Shown here: positions 52,570-61,517 of the stretch, piece after piece
How the letters are laid out: every line of letters starts with the position of its first letter
Position numbering within the stretch: the stretch's first letter is position 1
From: Prunus persica
Taxonomy: Eukaryota; Streptophyta; Magnoliopsida; Rosales; Rosaceae
Direction: 5' to 3'
DNA length: 64,000 bases
Assembly (NCBI RefSeq): GCF_000346465.2
Contig: NC_034009.1
Coordinates: 44,314,649 to 44,378,648 of the forward strand
Notes under the pieces: generated by a model
Seen by the model: only the letters and a program-made list of their open reading frames with translations
The model's database searches: none
What the model was told of the DNA's origin: nothing
Program-made: the position numbers and the translations under genes

Positions 52570-52755
52570 GTACTCTTTTTCCCTTCGACTAGGTTTTTGT
52601 CCCACTGGGTTTTTCCTAGTAAGGTTTTAACGAGGCAATATAAGTGCATCTAACACCATATCAATGATCAAGAAGAAGTTTCACTCTTTTTTCCTTCGCT
52701 TTGGTTTTGTCCCACTGGGTTTTCCAAGCAAGGTTTTTAATGAGGAAACAATGTC
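52570..52755 (+). repeat. Duplicated CCCACTGGGTTTT motif before the 3' LTR
   Basis: Two ~60-bp copies, about 115 bases apart, share CTCTTTTTCCCTTCG, TTTGTCCCACTGGGTTTT and AAGGTTTT.AACGAGGCAA. This motif is common just 5' of copia polypurine tracts. Confidence 0.7.
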
Positions 52756-53042
52756 ATTGTATGATGGACATTCAAGGGGGAGTGTTGTAAATGCATGAGT
52801 TGGTGGATGACCACCATACCTCTTAATATTCCACCATTGGATTTTATGTAACCTATGCACTAAGTATTTGTAATTAGTACTTGTAACCTCTAGGTATATT
52901 GTAAATGATGGTATTCAATCTTCTATCTTGTAAGCCTATAAATAGGTGATTCTACCAAAGATTAAGAGAGGAATAAACATGGTGAAGCTTTATCTTTAGC
53001 ATATCACTTCTCTCTACATTTTCTCCCTCTAGTTTTATAACA

Positions 53043-54079
53043 GATAGTTAATTCCAGTTGGACCAAATCAAATTAACCATATCATTATTAGGATGAGGAG
53101 GTTAAGTGAAACTTAATAATATTGGTAATATCCAAAACTACAAGGGGTTCCTAACAAGCCATAATCTAAACTACAAGCGGGTTTCTTACACACACACTAC
53201 CAAGGTATTATGAGGGTTCGAATCTGAGACCATTAATATGAAAGTTACTGCCCTTTTTTCAATGAACTAGACCCCATTAGCGTTTATGGTTGATTTAAGT
53301 ATTCTTTTTTTTACGTCAATGTACATTAGTTGAAAAATAAGTTATTGATTTATGAAAATTCGCTTTGATCGGAAGTGGATTGAAATTGAGATGAAAGATT
53401 TTTAATCATACAAGCAGCCATTTCTTTTTTTTTTTTTTTTTTTTGAGAAGTTCTAGGATTTCATTCATAATTTAGCAAAAAAAGTCACAAATGGCCATTA
53501 CAATAACGAAGCGGTCTAACATCAAAATTAAGACAATCTGATGCGCCTCAACTAACAATTACGTAGAATCGAAGAAACTCTAGCATAAGCATCCCAATTA
53601 AGATTGCAAACTCATAATAATAAAAAAGAAATAAAGCTTAAAAGAACCAAGACATAACAATATAAATAAAAGTTTCACAAATGAGATATGAAAAGCTCGG
53701 AGATGTGAAAAGCTATCACAAAGAAGAGGTGAAAAGCTCTCACAAAAGGAAACGTGAAAACTACACAGAGAACCCAAAGAGTCTCTATGACTTATTCCAA
53801 ACATAAAGAAACCGCAAAAAAGATAGCGGTGGAGATCTGCGCTGAAACGCATGTGAAGATCCAACACCAAGATGCCGCCACCTGTGATAGTTGGAGGAAA
53901 ATCATAACAAAACGAAGACAAATAGGGAAAAACTTTTGTCTCTGAAAATAAGGGGAGAAAGAGAAGAAGGGAGATGGGAGATGTGAGGAAGAACAGTGAC
54001 TTCCTCTCCCCTCAAAGTGAAAACGGCTCTAGAAGTGTTTTTTGATAGAGAGAGGACTAGGTTTGTTCAGATCATATAA
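53043..54079. other. Spacer with SINE-like and LINE-like debris
   Basis: 53160-53330 is the SINE-like relative of 21890-22105 (B box GGGTTCGAATCTGAGACC). A T run at 53424-53444 followed by GGATTTCATTCATAAT resembles the start of the LINE fragment at 15085 (minus strand), suggesting a 5'-truncated LINE. 53866-54066 matches 62375-62560 (GGAGGAAAATCAT, GAGGAAGAACAGTG, CCCCTCAAAGT, GTGTTTTTTGA in order). Confidence 0.45.
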
Positions 54080-54132
54080 GAGCATCTCTACCCATAAGGG
54101 CTAAGTCTAGGGCAAGGGAAAGCAAGGGCTGC

Positions 54133-54152
54133 CACTATTCACGTGAATAGTG
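54133..54152. repeat. 20-bp perfect palindrome containing a G-box
   Basis: CACTATTCACGTGAATAGTG equals its own reverse complement and is centred on CACGTG. It lies 53 bases inside the left end of the Harbinger element. Confidence 0.9.
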
Positions 54153-54269
54153 TCAACCTTGCCATTTGTGGTTCCACCCATAAGGGCTAAGTCTAGGGCA
54201 AGTCTAAGGCAAATATTATTCATTGTACTTTATTTCCTATTTTTTTATACTTTAAACCATTAATTTTGA

Positions 54270-54650
54270 TAATCTTTTGTAATTAAATTTTCGGATAAGA
54301 TTTTTGGTTGTCACGTGTCCATTATTTTTCAAAAGATTTTCGGATGAGAATCTCAGTTGCCACGTGTCTTATTCCAGATAAAATTTTCGGATATTCATTA
54401 AAAAAAATTATAATCTCATATTTCAGATAAGATTTTCACCATCTAAAATTGTGCCACGTGTCCCATGTTAGATAAGATTTTTAGATATTTAAAAAAAAAT
54501 TATAATCTCATATTTCAGATAAGATTTTCACCCTCTAAAATTGTGCCACGTGTCCCATGTCAGATAAGATTTTCAGATATTTTAAAAAAATTGTAATATG
54601 ATATTTCAGATAAGATTTTCACCCTCTAAATTGTGTCACGTGTCATCTCT
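54270..54650 (+). promoter_or_regulatory. Tandem G-box array upstream of the transposase
   Basis: A ~90-95 bp unit (TTTCAGATAAGATTTTCACC, then CTAAAATTGTGCCACGTGTC) is repeated, with CACGTG at 54312, 54361, 54455, 54547 and 54637. A TATA box (CTCTATAAAC near 54665) and the transposase ATG (54756) follow. CACGTG is the core bound by plant bZIP and bHLH factors; in transposons subterminal repeats are often transposase sites, so either role is possible. Confidence 0.75.
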
Positions 54651-54755
54651 ATCCTCTGAATCCCTCTATAAACTACACCATCAACTTATACCTCTCACAC
54701 CATCTCTTATCTATTCCTTCATTTCTCAGATTTTACAAAACACATTCTACTCTCA

Positions 54756-56088
54756 ATGTCAAACTTAAGGAGGGTGTTGGAGAGGCAACAGAAAGAAAGG
54801 GAAGAAATCTGGCGTAGACGTGTTGAAGAAGATCAGGACGCCGATGAAGAAGAGGAACAAATGCTTGCAACAGCGGTGTGTATGCTTAATCAATCAAGGC
54901 AACACCGTCGTCGTTGTGCCCCATATGTGGACAGACGTAGGGAGTATTGGGGTAAGAATCTCTTGGAAGATTACTTTATCCCAAATTTGTTATATCCTGT
55001 TCTTAAGTTTCGAGAGAGATATAGAATGCAGCCACATTTGTTTCAAAAAATCATGCATGATATTTGTAATTACGACACATACTTCATTCAAAAGCATGAT
55101 GCTGTTGGAGTTTTGGGTCTTATCCCGGAGCAAAAAACTTGCAGCTGCTTTGCGGATGCTTGCTTATGGGGTATCTGCAGAGCATGTGAATGAGATTGCA
55201 AGGATGGAAAAATCAACTATTTTAGAGTGCTTGGTGAGATTCTGTGATGCAGTGAAAAATTTGTACACGAGGGAGTACCTTCGCAAACCCACGCCAAGGG
55301 ACCTGCAAAGGCTGCTACAAAAAGCATAGGCTCGAGGTTTCCCAGGCATGATTGGAAGCATCGCTTGCATGCCCTGCCAGTGGAAGAATTGTCCTACTGC
55401 TTGGCAAGGAGAGTACGGGAATTGGAAAGGCCAAAAAAGTATAATTTTGAAGGTCATAGCTTCATTCAACTATTGGGTTTGGCATGCCTTCTTCGGGGTT
55501 GCCGGATCTCAGAATGACCTCAATGTCCTTGGTTAAACCCCGGTGTTCGACGAGGTATTGTGAGGTCATTCCCCCCAGGTCACGTACCACATCAACAATA
55601 CCGTATACTCAGGTGCGTACTACCTTGCCAATGGAATTTATCCTAGGTGGACGACATTCGTGAAAACAATTCTGAATCCCCAATCCGAGAAGGAAAGAAG
55701 CTTTGCTTCCTTTCAAGAAGGTTACAGGAAAGACGTGGAGAGGTGTTTCGGTATCTTGCAAGCTCGTTGGGCAATTATTAGAGGTGCTGCTCGGATGCTA
55801 GATGATGAGGTGCTGTGGAGTATTATGATGACTTGCATCATCCTCCACAACATGATTGTGGAGGATGAGTACGACTACGATGCTCCAGAGGTGTTTGAAC
55901 CCGATCCCATGAGCACGGCATTGACAAGAATATATGAAAGGCCGATGGGACCAAATGGACTACTAATGGAGCCCGAATCGTTAATTCGGGATGGTCGATT
56001 CAACAACCCCATGATTGATCGATATCAAGAAATGCAATCTTCATATGTTTACGAGAGACGTCAAGTTGACTTGATTGAGCACTTGTGA
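54756..56088 (+). pseudogene. Harbinger (HARBI1/ALP1-like) DDE transposase, broken
   Basis: Encodes a PIF/Harbinger nuclease of about 440 codons (family about 400-450), starting MSNLRRVLERQQKE. The N-terminal half (YFIPNLLYPVLKFRERYRM) is in the ATG frame; near 55125 the frame shifts (LAAALRMLAYGVSAE continues in another frame). Three stops follow: TAG at 55327 (QKA*ARGFPGM), TAA at about 55534 (LNVLG*TPVFDE) and TGA at about 55558 (FDEVL*GHSPQ). The catalytic triad is also damaged: the first Asp (GMIGSIDCMHW in the family) reads GMIGSIACMPC; the second (SQNDLNVLG) and the Glu (DVERCFGILQARWAI) survive. The stop changes are consistent with C-to-T decay. Confidence 0.88.
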
Positions 56089-56423
56089 GAGATGAAAGGC
56101 AATCACAATGGATGAAGTCAAGATTAGTGCTTTGTTTGGAATTATGCTTTGTTTTTAATTATGCTTTATTTTTGTGTGGTGTGTTTTGGAATTATGCTTT
56201 TTTTATTATTATTATGCTTTTATATATGGTTTGTTTTATGTTTTGTTTGCAATAAATTAAGGTTTGTTTTTAATTAATCTTTGTTTTGATGCTCAAATGT
56301 TTGTAATAAATAGTCATATTATTTAATGCTTTTTTATTTAATGAAAAGGAAACAATACAACAAATTAAAGGATAATACAACAATACAACAATAAAACATA
56401 TGGCAAAGGTGTTTCAATACAAC

Positions 56424-57498
56424 CTAATGGTTTTCATCATTTAACCAATCCGTATTGCTAGGTCCGTCGTCATGAAAAAGTTTTCTTCTCATAACATCCC
56501 TTCGTCTATGCTTCCAATAGGCCTTTGTTTCAAGAGACATATGACTCGTATCCATGGCCATGATTTTCATCTCTCTATAATCCATGTCTTTTTCTTGTGC
56601 CTGCTGCTGTTGAATTGCAAATGCTTCCTCTTGTGCCTTGTCCACTTCATCTCTTTTCAAGTCTCTCTCAATTTTTAGTGAGGTGTTCTTAGCTATTTGC
56701 TCCAATAATTGCACACATTCATTCTTGGAAGTGCCCCTCTCTTGGCCTTTGCCGCCTTTCTCCCAATAGGTCTCGGCGGACGTGGGAGTTGTGACTCCGT
56801 TTCCATTGGGGAGGCCAATGGCGAATCGGTTGATGGTGAATCGTGGAGCGGCGTCTTATTCAACACAACTGGTGGGCCAGTGGGAATAATTTTGAATCTC
56901 AAACAATCCTTCACAACTTCCCAACATTGAAAATGCATGAAACTTTTTTTGCCTTACCCCATGGCACCGAACCACATTTGTGCTTGTATGATCTATTAAA
57001 AATAAATAATTGGAAGTGCAAGAAAAAAAAATTATTATGCAAGAAAATATAAACTATTTTGAAATGCAAGAATAAAATTGATTATGCAAGAAAATATAGA
57101 CAAATTGAAAATGCAAAAAGAAAAAAAAAGACTATGCAAGAAAAAGAAATAGAATATGCAATAAAAAAAAGTTACATTAAATTTTAAAATGGCAATTATA
57201 AATATTTTACCTCATTGGATAGATTTTGACCGCTTCGAATGTTCTCCTTTGCTTTTGTCAAAGCATTTCTCCATTTCCCTAACTCTTTATTCAGAAGTTT
57301 CCATCTACTAGACAAGGCCATTTCGGTTTGAATGGAACCCGATCTTTGACAAAATTCTCCATGAATTTTGCTCCACATATAATGGAACTTCATCTCATTG
57401 CCCGTGATAGGGTCATGACTAACATTCACCCAAGACTGACACAACGCAATATCTTCCTGAGTTGACCACGAGCCTCCGGTTTCGACAGAAGATGTCAT
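56424..57498 (-). pseudogene. Harbinger ORF1: Myb/SANT-like DNA-binding protein, broken
   Basis: Accessory protein that in this superfamily binds transposon ends and brings in the transposase. Exon 1 57498-57211 (96 codons, MTSSVETGGSWSTQEDIALC, a trihelix/SANT-like W-rich domain with WSKIHGEF and SSRWKLLNKELGKW) ends at a GAG|GTAAAA donor; exon 2 56992-56424 follows an AATAG acceptor. Exon 2 has an in-frame TAA at 56956-56954 (GAMG*GKKSF) and a frameshift near 56740 after KAKRG, beyond which the conserved tail (VQLLEQIAKNTSLKIERDL...EKDMDYREMKIM) continues. It faces the transposase and ends 336 bases from it. Confidence 0.82.
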
Positions 57499-57540
57499 TT
57501 GTTTTTTTTTTTTTTTTTATACAAATGGAAAGTAGTAGAA

Positions 57541-57755
57541 AAATGAGAGTGGAGAATAAAAAATATTGGAAGGAGAAGAGTTTGTATGGAGAGTTGGTGT
57601 GGGAAGTGAAAAATATGAGTGGAGAGTAAAAAATATTGGAAGGAGAAGAGTTTGTATGGAGAATTGGTGTGGAAAGTGAATAATGTAAGTGGAGAGTAAA
57701 AAATATTGGACGGAGAAGAATTGTATGAAGATTTAGTGTGGAAAGTAAATAAAAT
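57541..57755 (-). repeat. 70-bp tandem repeat, three copies, upstream of ORF1
   Basis: AGTGGAGAGTAAAAAATATT recurs at 57548, 57618 and 57688 (70-base period), with GGAGAAGAGTTTGTATGGAG in each unit. It lies immediately 5' of the Myb-like gene (minus strand), so probably in its leader or promoter. Confidence 0.85.
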
Positions 57756-57956
57756 GGTTAGGTATTTATAGGGAAAAAATACATAATTTTTTTGTATTTT
57801 AAAAAAAAAATTCCGAATTTTCCCGAATTTTTTTGCAATTTTTTAAGCCAAAAAAATGAGGACCGTCGGATTTCTGGAAAAAAATGATCGGAGCGTCCTG
57901 TCGCGACACGTGGCACATGCCCGTTGGATTCTATCAAGGCTGACGTCAGTGCGCGG

Positions 57957-58022
57957 AAATCAAATTTTTTTTACCGTTGGCGCGTGTAATTCACATGCCA
58001 ACGGTAAAAAAAAATTTGATTT
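57957..58022. repeat. Long hairpin near the right end of Harbinger element
   Basis: AAATCAAATT plus a T run and ACCGTTGGC (57957-57981) is the near-perfect reverse complement of GCCAACGGT plus an A run and AATTTGATTT (57997-58022). About 25-bp arms with a 15-base loop. A G-box CACGTG lies at 57907-57912 just outside. Confidence 0.85.
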
Positions 58023-58178
58023 ACCGTGCACTAAAGCCCAGGCGGAACTTGCCATTGGGCCTGCCCGGGCTGGTGGGACCCAGCAGTTGCCCGAGCTTCT
58101 TCTCTCGCGTTGGAGTGCTTTTGGGCTCGCCAGAGGGGCCTTTCCCTCGGTTTTGGATGAGCGCTGGAGATGCTCTAA

Positions 58179-61100
58179 GAAGTAAAAATTAAACAAACAT
58201 CAACAAAAATTAAATTAAATGAGGATTTGGCAATGTCTCCTTTCCTAAAGCCCAAAAAGGCCCAAGGCCCAATTTTGACAAATAATAATTATTTTCCACC
58301 ATCCAAAGCCGAACACATAACTTGGGTCCAAAGTATATATATGGCAATCTTTTCCTTTCAATGTGGGCTATTTGCTTTCGAACTCCAACATAGCGCGGAT
58401 GTGAAATGCGTTTTCTTAAGTTGTGACAAATAACATCATATTCGAGATCCTAAACTCTTCCCCTCACTTATAAAAAGAGGAAGAAGCTGCACAAACTATG
58501 CCGGCTAGTTCTCGCATTCCCATTAGCTTACGAACTTTCCTCTGGTAACGCATTAGAATAGATGTGGAAGCAAATATTTGAGGAAAGCACTCCCACAATA
58601 GACATCACAACCTAATTGCTAACTTGCTAACTTCACTAACTATGTGCAAATTATGCATTCTTTGTGTGTAGGAGGAGAATTTAGCCAAAGTACATGAAGG
58701 CCTACATGTTCTATATTTCTTTCTGAAATAATCAATAACTCAATAGCTATCTCAAATGAAAGTGACCTTGGCCTTATGTGCACTAGATTGTCATTTTGGT
58801 GACAAAGTGTGTGAATGCAAACGTACATTATTCCAAAATGAGAAAGGAAGGTGCCAGCGTGATCCCTAAAAGTTCCAACAACAAAAAAAAAAATTCAAAA
58901 TTAATTAGAAAATAAATAAAAGTAAAAATAGTGGAAAGCTCTACATGCAAGAATATAATGGAGCTGTCTCTAGTGTAACTTTTGTTCGATCATGCATGGA
59001 CCATAAAAGCATTTGACATCAAATATTGGTCACAATTTGTTTGAGAGGGACTTGGACTATTCTCTCTCTCACTCATTCTCTTCTTGGTCCATTTCAAGAT
59101 GCGTCTTAAGCTCTTAACTTAATCGTGTAACATTTATTCTCTTTTTGTCCATTCATTTTCTGCAACTAAGATCCATATTATACATCACCATTAATACCAC
59201 TTTGGTCTAAATTTTAGGTCAAGGAAATGTTTTTGTTAACTAACAGAATAGGACGTTGATTTGTTTGTTTAACAAACAGGTAACACTTATCCTAATTGAA
59301 TTGACCGTTTCATTAAATGTACACTAGTGAAGTACAATATAGAAAAACTATGCAATATACTCAACCTAAGCGAATAGATTTTTATTTTATTTTCTAGAAA
59401 AAAGCGATAGATCACATATATAATTCATAATTCGGACCTAAAGGTTGTCAGTTACAAGAACCAATACAAATATAAATAACCACATATTATTAATACAATA
59501 CGGAAGCATATAATAAACACAAGGGATTAATCCAAATACGGAAAAGTTCACCACCAACAACAAGTGCACAAGGTGTGCCTCCACTCATAGCCATACAGTG
59601 CCTAAGAAATTAGGCAAAAAAACAGCAACCCATATAAAAAACAAACATATACCTCAGCGTACCAAACTACAACTGCGATTACAACCTTTTAACACTTATA
59701 AGTAGAAAATACAAGTATAAACTATAAACACGCAACAAATTTAGAAAGAGTGGACACGGATGGATTTATTCAAGGAATTAACAACATGATTTAAACTTGT
59801 GAAAATGGTTCACTGACTTGGTTATAATAGGTTATCACCATCTTCACATGATTTTAACAACATAAGCTAATCGAAATTGACAGAAACAAAAGACACATGG
59901 CCCTTGCCGACAGACTCATTGGCTAACTGACTTAGTTACACACTTTTGTAAAGCTTGTGAAAATGGTGCAATTGATCTTTAATTAGACTAAGTAGGGTAG
60001 TGTCCCTCATAACATAATTTCTCTTTCAGTGCACCCCTTGGACTAATTTCCTCCCACCGCCCCCGCTGGAGGTTCATTGTCTAAAGACAGATGTAAAGAG
60101 AACTGAGTCAAATTTTGTGAGCTGATGAAATACAAAAGGATGAGGAACAATATCGTCAACTGGGGTCATGGATTGCTTGGACTGTTGGTGAGCATGCATA
60201 GCTGTTTTTTCTTCTGTCTGCCCACCACCTATCTCTTCCATTCACACTAATACACTATACTTTTGAAGTGATGAGCTCATTTTATCCTCATGTTTCTGAT
60301 TTTATGCCTGACATTAAGCCTCAATTTGCTATTAAAATGCTGCAGTAGAAGACATACTACTTTTGTTCTTTTATGTGGACATTATAATACTTAAGTTTGC
60401 TATAAATCAGTGCTCCAAAACTAATGGAAACTTGTATCTTCATGAATTATAATACTTTTGCAATAATGCGAAAGCATAATGATATTGTAGTGCTTTTTTT
60501 CTAGTCTAGATATTATGGTACTCAGTTGTGTTATTCATCAATGCTCCAAAAGTTAATGATAGCTTGTGCCATGGTGAAAAAATATCTTCGAAAGCACAAG
60601 ACAATGGATGCGGTTGGTTTCGATCTCTCTTTTTCTTTTTTCTATTTTAAAAATCAATGAGGTAAGATTATAATTTAATACATTATCTATATGATTGATA
60701 TATGAGATGGGTTTGGCTTCAAAATCATGTTTGTTGGGATGTAAGGAACCAAGAAAGGCACTTTCTATCCTTCTCGTGTTTAGTTTGTACACCGTTAAAA
60801 ATGGAAAGTTGTGCACCAAGATATGAATGAATGATAAGGAAGAACATAAATTGTAGGGTTATTCGTATCAATGGTCCCTCAACTATACTCGGAGTTACAT
60901 TTTGGTCACTCAACTCAAATATTAGTTGCAGAGGTCACTCAATTGGATGTTGTGTTGCACAAACGTTTTGACAAAAAAGAAATCAATGAATACCTAAATA
61001 ATAATGTAATACATACAGTAATATACTACCTAAATAATAACAAAATTATAGCTAAACAATGATAATATGTACGTACCTACATACAAATTAATCTTTTTGT

Positions 61101-61195
61101 CTAAAATAATATTGATTAGGTAATTGTCTATTGGAAAATTATGGTGATACATAATTTACCTACATATCTAATACAAGATAGGTAAATAGATAGAT
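58179..61195. other. Gene-poor spacer
   Basis: No supported gene. Includes an LTR-like CCCCTCACTTATAAAAAGAGG (58455-58475) resembling the 360-bp repeat at 17.4-18.1 kb, a LINE-like stretch at 59400-59650, a ~125-bp imperfect duplication at 60380-60570 (ATGCTCCAAAA..TAATG..A.CTTGT), and the 60866-60975 repeat shared with 33.6 kb. Confidence 0.4.
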
Positions 61196-61224
61196 ATATA
61201 TGTATTATATAAAGCAAAAGGCAG

Positions 61225-61517
61225 AGAATGGTGAAACATTCAAAATACCAGAAAATGCCCTTGGTTAATGCAAACATTAAGAATTCAAATTATTAATTAA
61301 ATGAGGATAATATGGTAAATTCACACTTTTTCATATTTAAAAAAATTAAAAGAAAAAGAAAAGGCAGATAATGGATCCTATTTTTATGGAACACAACTAC
61401 CTATTATCTTTTTTTCTTTTTTTTTTAAATTATTATCTTTTTTAATTCTAAAATAAATTTACTTATTTTTTTAAAAAAACCTCTCGCAAGCGCGGAAGCG
61501 CGTGCAGAGAGGCTAGT
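61225..61517 (+). mobile_element. Helitron-like element with 3' hairpin and CTAGT end
   Basis: Ends in a GC-rich hairpin (CCTCTCGCAAGCGC paired with GCGCGTGCAGAGAGG, 61480-61512) followed at once by CTAGT, the signature 3' end of Helitrons (hairpin plus CTRRT). The 5' side reads TATTATATAAAGCAAAAGGC, similar to many plant non-autonomous Helitrons, though a clean TC start is not visible. A related fragment in reverse orientation lies at 26640-26925. No coding capacity. Confidence 0.7.

Larger units (their letters stand above)
49773..53042 (+). mobile_element. Non-autonomous Ty1/copia element with decayed interior
   Basis: LTRs 49773-50032 and 52783-53042 (260 bp each, TGTTGTAAATG...ATAACA) differ at about five positions, and GATAG flanks both sides as a perfect 5-bp target duplication. 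The leader after the 5' LTR (ACACGTTATCAGCAC) is the usual copia primer-site neighbourhood; a purine-rich CAAGGGGGAG precedes the 3' LTR. The 2.75-kb interior has no long open frame but keeps scraps of pol: FEPSFPEIIQGDICESIQ and FPPLGGE near 51240-51420, a pre-RT DWPKME-like stretch near 51920, YMKIRKAHE near 52213 and an RNase H YEDNVACIAQI at 52451. Gag and most of pol are deleted, so it would have moved using proteins made elsewhere. Confidence 0.9.
54080..58175 (+). mobile_element. PIF/Harbinger DNA transposon with TIRs and TAA duplication
   Basis: The element (4096 bp) begins GAGCATCTCTA and ends with TGGAGATGCTC, giving a perfect 9-bp terminal inverted repeat (11 of 12 with one mismatch), flanked on both sides by TAA (54077-54079, 58176-58178), the 3-bp duplication of this superfamily. 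It carries the two expected genes in converging orientation: a DDE transposase (+, 54756-56088) and a Myb/SANT-like DNA-binding protein (-, 57498-56424). Both are broken. Subterminal regions hold G-box arrays, tandem repeats and a long hairpin, listed separately. Confidence 0.9.

Noticed and set aside
57856..58196. Several open frames near the right end of the Harbinger element
   Set aside because: All span the long hairpin and the GC-rich subterminal region; no protein similarity that I recognise.
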